A DNA stretch of 58,388 bases from Chara braunii (lineage: Eukaryota > Streptophyta > Charophyceae > Charales > Characeae): assembly GCA_003427395.1 (NCBI GenBank), contig BFEA01000112.1, positions 2,655,670 through 2,714,057 of the forward strand. Reading direction: 5' to 3'. Below are positions 22,334 to 31,439 of this stretch, piece after piece (the stretch's first letter is position 1; each line of letters opens with the position of its first letter). A program made the translations under genes and the position numbers. The notes under the pieces are model-generated. The model had not been told where the DNA came from. It did not search any database and saw only the letters and a list, made by a program, of their open reading frames with translations.

Positions 22334-22818
22334 GTAGAATAGCAGACACAACCAGGACATTCGGTTGGATAAGGTCGCAGTAGGCCTGTAGGTGAGTGTC
22401 CTTCGGGATCGGACGTTGTCCTCTGGGCCGTGTTAGTCCCAGATTAGGAGTGAATTGTAGAGGAAAGACGGTAGACATAGGGTAGGAAGTAACTACTTTT
22501 CTTACAGGGAGACAAGAGTCCTGACTTCAGTTATGGCTTCAGAATGGTTAAAACCTCAACAAGTGCGAAGCACAACCACAAATCTGTGGAATCTACGTTG
22601 GATTATGTTCACTGGGTGGATGATAGTAGGTGGCATACTTTGAGAATAGTTAAAAACTCTTTTAGAACTGAGTTCCGCAGACAAAAGTCTGTAAGCTAAG
22701 CTGGCTGATGCTGTCAGTACCCCAGGTAGAATTGTGAGGTCCTCGGCCTCGTTTTGATATTATAATGAAGTGCTGGTTTGTTTAAAAAAAAAAAAAAGAA
22801 AAAAAAAAGGCAGTACCT

Positions 22819-23182
22819 GGCAGATGGGTGGGGAGTGAAGAAATTGAGGGTCTCCTATAAGGTGGTACAACAAGCCTCAGACCAGAAAAAAGGAAAAAAC
22901 GAGATGGAGGAAAAAACAGATATGGGGGGAGGAGGGAAAAAGGTTATGACGGAGACAGTACATGGAAAAGGGGTGATAGAGAGGGGGGTGCGGGACAAGG
23001 AAAACGACAGTAGAGATAACAAGGAAGTGAGTCCAGCCACAGACTGGAAAGAGTCTTGGTATTTGAAAGACCTGTCCCGGTTTCTGTTCAAAGAGATGAG
23101 ACAGATAAACAAGGACTCGCAAGTTGCGAAACAGGGGCGGAAGGAGCACACAGACAAGATAGGCGAAGTCGCCCAGGGCGAT
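22819..23182. other. 3' flank of the LINE, possible unknown coding remnant
   Basis: The plus frame from 22,778 through 23,332 is open and Lys/Glu-rich, with a segment WYLKDLSRFLFKEMRQINKD that looks protein-like. It could be part of an older element into which the LINE inserted. No family is recognised. Confidence 0.25.
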
Positions 23183-23447
23183 CCCTGGCTGGAGCTCACA
23201 GTGACCTGCGTAAGGACCCCACAGAAGGCAAATCCCTTGGCTGGAGCTCACAGTGACTTGCGTAAGGACCCCATGGAAGGGAAAGCCACGGTGTCGAGCG
23301 CATCGGTCCGGCACCCTGGCTGGAGCTCATAGTGATCTGCGTAAGGACCCCACAGAAGGGAAATCCCCTGGTTGGAGCTCACAGTGACCTGCGTAAGGAC
23401 CCCATGGAAGGGAAAGCCACGGTGTCGAGTGCATCGGTCCGGCACCA
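23183..23447. repeat. Two-level tandem repeat (A-B-A-B)
   Basis: CTGGAGCTCACAGTGACCTG followed by CGTAAGGACCCCA occurs four times. Alternate copies continue with CAGAAGG...AAATCCC or TGGAAGGGAAAGCCACGG...CGGCACC, so the higher-order unit is about 130 bp and is present twice. Confidence 0.9.
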
Positions 23448-23452
23448 CATAA

Positions 23453-23705
23453 GGCAGCGCGGGACCCTCCCGACCACATCACGCAGGAGTTGGTTTAAAT
23501 TCGTATTGCAAATGCATATAGAGCTTCCACAAGCCGCTCCGGCCAGGTAAGTTGTGCCTCGCGTAGGCCCTATCTTGTCGTAGGGGTTCGCAAGAGGTAT
23601 GGTTGGCGCACTCGGCCGGAGCGGCCTAAGGAAGCTCCATTTGTGTGTTCGCGGCAAGGTTGGTCCAACTCCTGCGTGACGCGGCCGAGAGGGTCCCGCG
23701 CTGCC
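23453..23705. mobile_element. Foldback element with shared apex
   Basis: The arms start GGCAGCGCGGGACCCTC and end with GAGGGTCCCGCGCTGCC. Inner arms CACGCAGGAGTTGG and AGCTTCC..CCGCTCCGGCC also pair. The centre (23,553-23,599) is about 85% identical to the centre of the much larger palindrome at 24,383-30,219, although the arms differ. No coding sequence. Confidence 0.8.
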
Positions 23706-23760
23706 ACGTGCGGTGTCGGACCGAACCGCCCGACAACGTGGTGCGGATCCGACCGCCGGA

Positions 23761-24093
23761 ACGTTCTGTTGGGATTGGGGGGAGGGGGGGATGAGGTCGA
23801 GATGGAAGAAAGGAAGTCGGGAAAGGGAGGGGAGGAAGTCGGGATGGGGAGATAGTCAGAGGGTCGGGATGGGAAATGGGGAATCGGGATGGTGAAGGGA
23901 GGGGAGGGAGCCGAGACGGGGAAATGGTCGGACTGTCGGGATGGGGAGGGGGGAAATCGAGATGGGGAGGGGAAGGGGCGAGGCGACCGGTGGAGGATCG
24001 GGATGGGGAAGGGGGAATCGAGTCAAGGATGAGCGACGTTTGGAAGGGAGGGAGGCGAGTGTAGAGGGGAGGAAGTCCTTATGTTTTGTTTTT

Positions 24094-24166
<73 letters not shown>

Positions 24167-24170
24167 CTGT
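23761..24170. repeat. GGGA-rich tract and long poly(T)
   Basis: Repeats of GGGATGGGGA/GGAGGGG type to about 24,070, then an almost uninterrupted T run of about 70 nt (24,097-24,166). The poly(T) could be the A tail of a minus-strand retroinsertion, but no element body is recognisable. Confidence 0.8.
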
Positions 24171-24230
24171 ATCGATGCTTTCTCCTTTTTCGTTCCTTCT
24201 CCGGAATCCTCTTTTGCAAATGATGTATGG

Positions 24231-24357
24231 ATCACTGCACCACGTGGTGCGGACGCCGGATGGAGGGGAGTCTCACCCTCTCTGCCCTTTTCGNCCACTG
24301 CACCACGTGGTGCGGACGCCGGATGGAGGGGAGTCTCACCCTCTCTGCCCTTTTCGC
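24231..24357. repeat. 62-bp duplication on both sides of an N
   Basis: CACTGCACCACGTGGTGCGG and the following 40 or so bases occur once before and once after the N at 24,294 with no visible difference. Most likely an assembly join that duplicated overlapping ends. Confidence 0.85.
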
Positions 24358-24594
24358 CGCGGGCTGAGCCGAGGCGGGTCCACTTGTTGGGATAGTGAGA
24401 GTACTTACCTTTGTGGTTTGGTCTGCATGTGACTGAGTGAGGCTACTACTTAGTCTGAGTTTCAGTTTGATAGGTAGTGGCTTTAGTTGTTCGCCACATG
24501 CTAGAGTCATAGGACTTTGTTTTAACTTGCATTTTCTGGACGAAGTTCTTTTACTTAGGTCAATTTCTGCATTTTCTGGGATCTTTTATTTGTA

Positions 24595-25165
24595 CTTGGT
24601 CTTGTATAAATCTTGGTAAGTCACTTTCTTTACGAAAAGCACTGTCAAAATTTATACAAAACCAAGGAGTTAGTCGGATTTTATCTTTTTCAGGGTCCAT
24701 TTTTTTTCTGACTTTTTTGACTTAGTAAAAATATGGAAAACCTAATTTTATAAGGGGAGTGTTGCCCAAATTTTTACTAATTCAGGGAGTTAGACAAAAT
24801 TAGACCTTGAAAAGTGAAAGTCAATTTAGATTCTGGACTTACCTTCTTTGTATAAATTTTGGAATAACACTTTATCAACGGGAAGCGCTGCCGAAATTTC
24901 TACAAAGCTAAGGAGTTGGTTAAGTTTTGTCTTAAAGTCAAACTCAAGTCTAGCTTTTGAGTTCTTATCTGGCTTAGTAAAAATTTAGGAAGAATACCAT
25001 TCTAAAGGAGATGCTGCCCAAATTTTTATTAATTCAGGAAGTTAGACAAAATTTGACTTTCCAGAATTATAGATTGTCTTTTGTTCTCATATTTGAGTTA
25101 CTATAAATTTTGAGAAGGCACTTCTCCTACGGGAAGCAGTGCCGAAATTTTCTTAGTTTAGAGGA
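24595..25165. repeat. 125-bp tandem array of five hairpins
   Basis: Five units start near 24,595, 24,720, 24,846, 24,973 and 25,096. Each is a hairpin with loop-proximal sequence like GGGAAGCGCTGCCG. Stems alternate: units 1 and 3 use TTGTATAAAT paired with ATTTATACAA (or a close variant), units 2 and 4 use TTAGTAAAAATTT paired with AAATTTTTACTAA. Unit 5 is weaker. The right arm of the palindrome has only one unit (about 29,935-29,985), so the array expanded on the left after the palindrome formed. Confidence 0.8.
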
Positions 25166-25610
25166 GTTAGGTTATATTTTGACAGGTGGCGATTCTCACG
25201 ATCCATTCTGTATAGAGGAGATTCTGTCAGGGTCTACCTTTTTTTGGGCACTTGCTTAGAGGTAGTTTTAGACTTAGTTAATTAGGAAGATTTTGAGTGA
25301 GATCGTGATATGGAGATTATTCTCCATGGACTTATAGATCTAGCCTGTGGATTGGCCTGTCTTGTATTACAGGTCCTCTTAATCGCTTGATTCAAAATTT
25401 GGGATAGATTCAGCTTGATCCTACGAGAATCATCTTCTATTATCACTGATAACAGGTCGGTTGCCGATTCGTCGGTCTACGGCTCGACTGCAATTCATCC
25501 TCAATACTCAACCTAAAAGGCTTTAGCCCTGATGATCTTTGTTGTTTTATTAAGATTTTCACTCAAAATTTTATTGAATTACCATTTAACAAAGGTATTG
25601 GTTGCTTCTT

Positions 25611-26152
25611 CTACTACTCATTGCGTTCCGGTCCGTAGACTCCCCCTTCAAGCAGCATCTCCTCCAAATTTTCAACGTCTTGCGGATTATGCTTCACCAT
25701 CCAATATGTCAACGCCGATTGTCACTACTTTTGTTGTTGTTTTTGCTTTGCCGGCCGCTACAACTACTCCGTCTCTTGTCAGTTGTGTTGTGCCCGCTAT
25801 TACGCCATCAACAGACCATCTTCATGTCCATACAGGACCCTTGGAACAACCAAGTTCTTCTAATTTTAACATTGCCGTCTATGACTCTCTTGAGTCTATT
25901 GGTCCCAAAAAGACACTTGCATATTTGTCCTATCTTGACAGTTCCCACAGGGTGTAAGATATTGTGGAAGCAACAGCGGAATTGAATACGAGCATGAACA
26001 CTTGAAGATGTGTGGATGCTGCAATTCGTCTCGATTACAATCGACAAAGACAGGGTCGATTCAAAACTTTTGAGGAGTATTGTCGAAAAATGTTGCAACA
26101 AGTTTCTATTCGTGAGGTGCTGCAAAAGTATCGTTCCAGTGAAAGAAGTTGA
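25611..26152 (+). pseudogene. Captured gene fragment inside the Helitron-like insert
   Basis: One reading frame continues over 180 codons with only two in-frame stops (25,955 and 26,018). Its sequence looks protein-like: a Ser/Pro-rich start, YDSLESIGPKKTLAYLSYL in the middle and a charged end containing RLDYNRQRQGRFKTFEEYC and IREVLQKYRSSERS before TGA. I recognise no family. Helitrons commonly pick up host gene pieces, so a decayed captured gene is the likely reading. Confidence 0.4.
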
Positions 26153-26526
26153 TTGATCTTATAAGAGAAATAGGAAGTGAGAGATATTGATTGGGCGGTC
26201 ATCCAGGCGTTGCGTTAATGGCAGTTTTTTTATGGTCAGTTTCGGTTTTGATTAAGTAATTGCCCTTACAAAAGAGATACGAAGAGAGATAGAAATAAAT
26301 GGGGGGGCGGGGAGAGACAGAGAGAGAGAGGAAAAAAAAAAAAAAAAAAAAAATTGATTTGATATTATTGCGTTTTTTTATGTCAAGGTGGATTCCATTA
26401 CGTAATAATTGTGCCTTGATCATATTGCGGGCACTTGCTAACCTTAATGAAACGATAAATCCTCATATTAAACTTCTTCTCTTTGTATGTTGGTGTTCGT
26501 GTTTCTTTATTCTTTGCTCTTTTGTT

Positions 26527-26527
<1 letters not shown>

Positions 26528-26601
<74 letters not shown>

Positions 26602-26640
26602 TTATGTCTCTATCTTTTCTTTTCTTTCTATCTCTCTTTG
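26528..26640. repeat. (CT)n microsatellite
   Basis: CT dinucleotides with TTTCT interruptions, inside the Helitron-like insert. Confidence 0.9.
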
Positions 26641-28346
26641 TCTGTCTCTGTCTCTCCTCGGCCTTCCTCCTACTTTTTTTTTTTTTATGATTTAAATTGA
26701 ATTTTCAATTTGTCACTTTTCTTTTTCATCAGTTAAACTAAGACTTCGTAGTCAGTTTTCGGCTATTCTTTATTACCCTGTGATTTTTTTTTTTTTTTTT
26801 AAGTCTGTTTCAGTTTATGTGAGTGGTTTGTGTTAGGTTCCCTACAACATTTCTTATTTTTGCGGGCATTGCCCGCACCGCGGGCGCTTAGCTAGTGAAG
26901 ATTATTCTCCATGGACTTATAGATCTAGCCTGCGGATTGGTCTGTCTTGTGTTACAGGTCCTCTTAATCGCTTGATTCAGGATTTGGGATAAATTCGGCT
27001 TGATCCTACGAGGATCATCTTCTGTTATCACTGATAACAGGTCGGTTGCCGATTCATCGGTCTACAACTCGACTGCAATTCATCCTCAATACTCAACCTA
27101 AAAGACTTTAGTCTTGATGATCTTTGTTGTTTTATTAAGGTTTTCACCCAGAATTTTATTGAATGACCATTTAACAAAGGTATTGAGTATTTAATTGTGG
27201 TTCGTTGGACAGAGATTGGAGCTTGCATGACTAAAGGAGGGGTACGAGGATAGAGATTGGTTGCAGTTGACTCCGTGTAGTGCGTTAACTTTTGTTTGAC
27301 TCTTTGATGTGATTGCATGTATGTATTGTGTTTGGATTTGGATTTGACTGTCTGTGATCGCAAACATATATCTGGCTATGAGGAGTCCCACTGTGATTGT
27401 GAGAAGTGATCGTCACATACTTATTCCCCTTTACATATATATATGTATGCATCTATGTTGGGTGTCCGTGCGGCCTGTGAGGGCCCACGCCTAAGGGTTA
27501 AATAGGAGTTGAAATTGAGAGAAGGAAGAAAAATCCCTTTATGTGTTGTATGTTTCTTAAAGGTTTCTTAGTCGGACGTTGGTCCTGGGCCTGGATTCGA
27601 GGTCCTTGTCCAGAACATCCCAGACCCTAGACTCTGCATGGAAGGGATCTCCCCCCGCGCAGAGCCTATTTGCCCTACCTGCTGAGACACTCAGCCTAAA
27701 GGTCGGAGGTGCCGCGGCGGCCGCACGGCTATTCCTTCAGCCGTGCAATATTGTGAAGGAGCAAACCTTCACGATACTTCGAGTCTGACACATGAGTGTT
27801 ATAAGCGGTACTCGGATCTACGGGGGACCGCTTGATTATGAGAACTACATAGTACGCCATCACTGCGACTGCCTGCGTATTCATGCATTGTTAGTGGATA
27901 TGGGAAGACCTTGCGCCGCGCGGTTTAATACTAAGACTCGCGCGCGACGCCCATCCGAGTCCTGCGTCGGAAAGTTATGGGATGGCTATCGAGGGACTAG
28001 GAGCGTTGTCGCGTTGTTTGTTTTGTGTCGTTTCGTGTATATGTATATATGCGTATTTCTATTTTTATGTTCTTTGAAGTGGTGTATGTGTGGTGTGTGG
28101 GATGCGTCCTAGTCGACCGGAGACGAGTTGCGCTTAGGACCTCAGCCCCCCAAGATGTCGGTTCGCGTACGGGTTCGATAGAGGCGTATTACCGTACGTA
28201 CCCCCTATGCTACAGCGAACGAGAAAGGCGCTCGGCTGGTCCACCTCTGCGATTGCACCTGATTAACTTTCGTACTGTGGACTGGTAGCTCGGCGGGGAT
28301 ACGCCCACCGAAGGGAGGTGACAACTCCAGTAAGGTGGAGGTTAGT

Positions 28347-28392
28347 CGTGCCTTGCGTATGCCCTATCCTATCGTAGGGGCTCGCGAGAGGT
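28347..28392. repeat. Apex of the giant palindrome, shared with the 23.5-kb foldback
   Basis: The central 46 bp (beginning GTGCCTTGCGTATGCCC and ending CTCGCGAGAGGTA) differ at about seven positions from 23,553-23,599. The segment is itself a weak palindrome with a CCCTA/TAGGG stem. It is the only part conserved between two foldbacks with unrelated arms. Confidence 0.8.
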
Positions 28393-30279
28393 ACTTACGG
28401 GAGCTGTCACCTCCCTTCCGTGGGCGTATCCCCGTCGAGCTACCAGTCCACAGTACGAAAGCTACTCGGTTGCAATCGCACAGGTGGACCAGCCGAGGGC
28501 GTTTCTCGTTCGCTGTAGCATAGGGGGTACGCGCGGTAATACGCCTATCGGGCCCGCACGAGAACCGACATCTTGGGGGGCTGAAGTCCCAAGCGCGACT
28601 TGTCGTCGGTCGACTAGGACGCATCTCACACACCACGCGCACACCACTTTACGAACACAAAAAAAATAAAATACACACACACACACATACATCGAACAAT
28701 GCGACAACACTCCTAGTCCCTTCAGTAGCCGTCCCATAACTTCCCGACGCGGAAATCGAATAGGCGTCGCGCGCGAGACTCGGTATAAAACCACGTGGAC
28801 GGAGGGCTAACTCATATCGACTCGCAATGCAAGCGTACGCAAGCAGTCGCAATGATGGCGTACTATGTAGTACCCATACTCACGCGGTCCCCGTTAATCG
28901 CGAGGGTCGCATTCGACACTCAAGTGTCGGCTGACACGCGCCTTGAGGGTTAATCTCTCGGCGCTGGACAACCGCCATGCGCGGTTGAAGACCACACCCT
29001 CTTCTGCACCCTGTGCAGAGGGGTTGAGTAGACAGCTTTAAGTTGTTGTGGCGGTCGAACATCAAGGGGTTTGACTTTGACGGCTGCCACGGACTATAAC
29101 GTCCAACGATAAAAATCTCTAAAAAGCAAAGGATGAAAAGGGATCCTCCCTTCCGTCTCGAGACATAATCTGGCTAACCCTTGTGCACGATCTCAATAAG
29201 CCGCGCACATACCCAAGGCACATATATATAGATATATATAAGGCTTATTTATATAGGACGATCACTTCTCACAGTCACAGTGAGACTCCTCTCAGCCATA
29301 TACACATGTAATCGCAAACAGTCACATCCAGAGTTCGAACCACGCACATACCTGCAATCACATCAAAGATTCATCAAGAAGTCCACGCCCTACACGGGGT
29401 CAACTTCAACCATTCTCTGTACTCATACCCCTTGGTTTAGCCATACAAACCTCACTCTCGTGCAACTCCCCAAAATAAATACTCAGTACTTTTGTTAAAT
29501 AGCCATTCAATAAAGTCTGGGTGAAAACACAATGAAACAGTTCAAACCACAGGGCTAAAGACTTTAGGTTGAGTGGCAAGCGTGGATTGGAGTTGAATCG
29601 TACACCGACGAATCGACAACCGACCTGTTATTAGTGATAACAGAAGGTGATCCTCGTAGAATCAAGCTGAATCTAGTCAAAATCCTGAATCAACACGATC
29701 AAGAGGACCTGTAATACAAGACAGGTCAATACCCACGGCTAAATCTATAAGTTCATGGAGAATAATCCCCATATCACGATCCCACTCAAAACATCCTAAT
29801 TAACTAAGCCTAAGTCTACCCTCAAGCAGTGCCCAAAGCAGAGGTAGACCAATGGCAAAATCTCCCCTATTCAGGGTGGATCGCCAGAATCGCCACCTGT
29901 CAAATTATAATCTATCTCCTCTAAATTAGGAAAATTTCGGCAGCGCTCCCCGTAGGAAAAATGCCTTTTCATAATTTATATCCGTCCGAATATGAAACAA
30001 AAAATAGTCTTTGAACAAAAGATCTCAGAAAATGCGAGAACTGATCTAAGTAAAAAAAACCTAGCCCAGAAAATGCAGAAATTGAGCTAACTCCTATCGC
30101 TCTAGCACGTGACGAGCCTCTAAAGCAACTACCTGTCAACTAAAACTCAGACCAAGTAGTAACCTCACTGAGCCACATGCAGGCCAAACCACAAAGCTAA
30201 GTACTCTCGCCACCCCAAGTTAATTTAGCAAACAATAGTTCATAGTCTTTCAATTATTTAACCCTTTACTGTCGGCTTA

Positions 30280-31130
30280 CATAGGGCATAGGGATTGGCC
30301 ATTCATCTTAGAAACAATGCCAGCCGTTTGCCTTAGTTATACACGAACAGGTTGCACAACTACTTTTCTCTTCATTGGGCATGTGACTAAGCCATTCATC
30401 TTAGAAACCATGCTTAGTCGCCCTGAACTGTTTAAATAACCAAGTTATATATACCTTTCTGCACCTTAGTCTTCAGAAAGAGGGCGTAGGGTTGAGCCAT
30501 TCATCTAAGAAACAATGCTCAGTCTACCCAGGTTACCTTCAGTTATAGCTCTCGATTATACTCTCTTCGCTTGTCATAAGACTATAGTCAGACCATTCAT
30601 CTTAGAAACAATGCCTTACTAGCCTTGTTCGCATATAGGTACATATATATGCATACAACATTATAAATAATCATATTCCTTTGTTCTCATTATGGTCCTG
30701 AGGCCTCAGACTTAGACCATTCATCTTAGAAATAATGTCTAGTCCTCTGGCCCCGAATCCTCCCTCAGAACAAAAACAATCAAGGAGAGATGAGCCATTC
30801 ATCTTAGAAACAGTGCTCAGCTCTCCCTTTTTCAGCACACAAAAAGGCAGAGTACCCTGGGTCTGACCCAGAGACTGTTCCGAAACCACCCAAGTAAAAC
30901 AGCGGCCAGACCATCCAACTTAGAAACAATGTCTGACCCTCAAAAGTCAAGCAAGCAATACCCCTCAGAAGTAAGTAGCCAGGTCATTCATCTTAGAAAC
31001 AATGTCTGACACAATTAAGGAAACACAGCAACCAAGCCATTCATCTTAGAAACAATGCTTGGTTCTTCAGAGAACAGAATAAAACATAGCGGTCAGACCA
31101 TTCATCTTAGAAACAATGCCTGACCCTATA
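30280..31130. repeat. Array of ten hairpins: constant loop, variable stems
   Basis: The 20-base core CATTCATCTTAGAAACAATG occurs ten times (starts 30,300; 30,393; 30,498; 30,594; 30,718; 30,796; 30,912; 30,985; 31,038; 31,099), with 0-3 changes per copy and irregular spacing of 53-124 bp. CATT and AATG at the ends of the core pair. Immediately outside, flanks differ between units but are complementary within a unit: GACTAAGC/GCTTAGTC, ACCAAGC/GCTTGGT, TAGAC/GTCTA, CAGAC/GTCTG, TGAGC/GCTCA. Several units extend further, for example GGGC..GACTAAGC/GCTTAGTCGCCC. The array begins just outside the right end of the giant palindrome. No coding frame explains it. Confidence 0.9.
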
Positions 31131-31315
31131 AGACCCGCTCAATCGCAAGCAAAACTGCCTTCCTCCCAACCTTCCCTCTGATGCAGCCCCTTGTGACAAT
31201 CTGCTTTCAGGCAATCAAAGAAACTGAAACTGCCATTATACATGCATTCCTTTAATTAGTCTGATTTTGTATCCTGAAAGTCAATCCAAAAAGTCAAGTA
31301 GAGGTTGCACTCAGC

Positions 31316-31438
31316 ATGGCGATGAAGGGGAAGAAGAGGGGAGGGAAAATCAGTTAGTTTGGTCGTTTCTCGACCGTTTTTGACGAACAAAGAAGTGAAT
31401 TCCGGGTTTTGATAGTGGGCGACCCCGTTTCTGAAGCT
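31316..31438. repeat. 123-bp direct repeat, copy 1
   Basis: ATGGCGATGAAGGGGAAG through GTTTCTGAAGCT. It is repeated at 31,555-31,677 with about three differences, so the duplication is recent. Confidence 0.95.
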
Positions 31439-31439
31439 G

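Larger units (their letters stand above)
17348..22818 (+). mobile_element. Degenerate LINE (non-LTR retrotransposon) with target duplication
   Basis: The element lies between direct repeats AAGGCAGTACCT at 17,348-17,359 and 22,807-22,818, a 12-bp target-site duplication. It ends in an A-rich tail (about 22,782-22,808). It holds ORF1, an APE-type endonuclease and a reverse transcriptase with a C-terminal region, in the standard order, all broken by frameshifts, stops and internal deletions. Length is about 5.45 kb. The intact duplication and tail suggest insertion near full length, but loss of catalytic parts means it cannot move on its own. Confidence 0.93.
25311..26895 (+). mobile_element. 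Helitron-like insertion with flanking direct repeats
   Basis: The right end shows the Helitron 3' signature: hairpin GCCCGC-ACC-GCGGGC (26,871-26,885), ten bases, then CTAG at 26,892-26,895, followed by T. The host sequence resumes at 26,896 exactly where it stood at 25,311, preceded by A at 25,310, so the insertion lies between A and T as Helitrons prefer. A host segment of about 290 bp (25,311-25,600) is repeated at 26,896-27,180 with about 6% divergence. No TC-type 5' end is clear at 25,601. No Rep/helicase is encoded, so it is nonautonomous. The right palindrome arm lacks the insert. Confidence 0.6.
24383..30219. mobile_element. 5.8-kb diverged palindrome (giant foldback)
   Basis: The left arm (24,383-28,352) and right arm (28,388-30,219) are inverted complements over their whole length. 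Paired landmarks are GAGAGTACTTACCTTTGTGG (24,396) with the complement at about 30,190; GATCGTGATATGGAGATTATT (25,301) with about 29,765; GTACTACATAG-type sequence (27,840) with about 28,860; and CCTAGTCGACCG (28,108) with about 28,605. Divergence is perhaps 20%. The left arm is longer because of a Helitron-like insertion (25,311-26,895) and an expanded 125-bp array. No protein-coding frame spans it. It could be a foldback DNA transposon or two inverted copies of one element; the class is unresolved. Confidence 0.85.

Noticed and set aside
30280-31130. CRISPR-like look of a conserved 20-base repeat with variable spacers
   Set aside because: This is eukaryotic DNA, spacing is irregular (53-124 bp), no cas genes are present and the variable parts pair with each other instead of being independent spacers.
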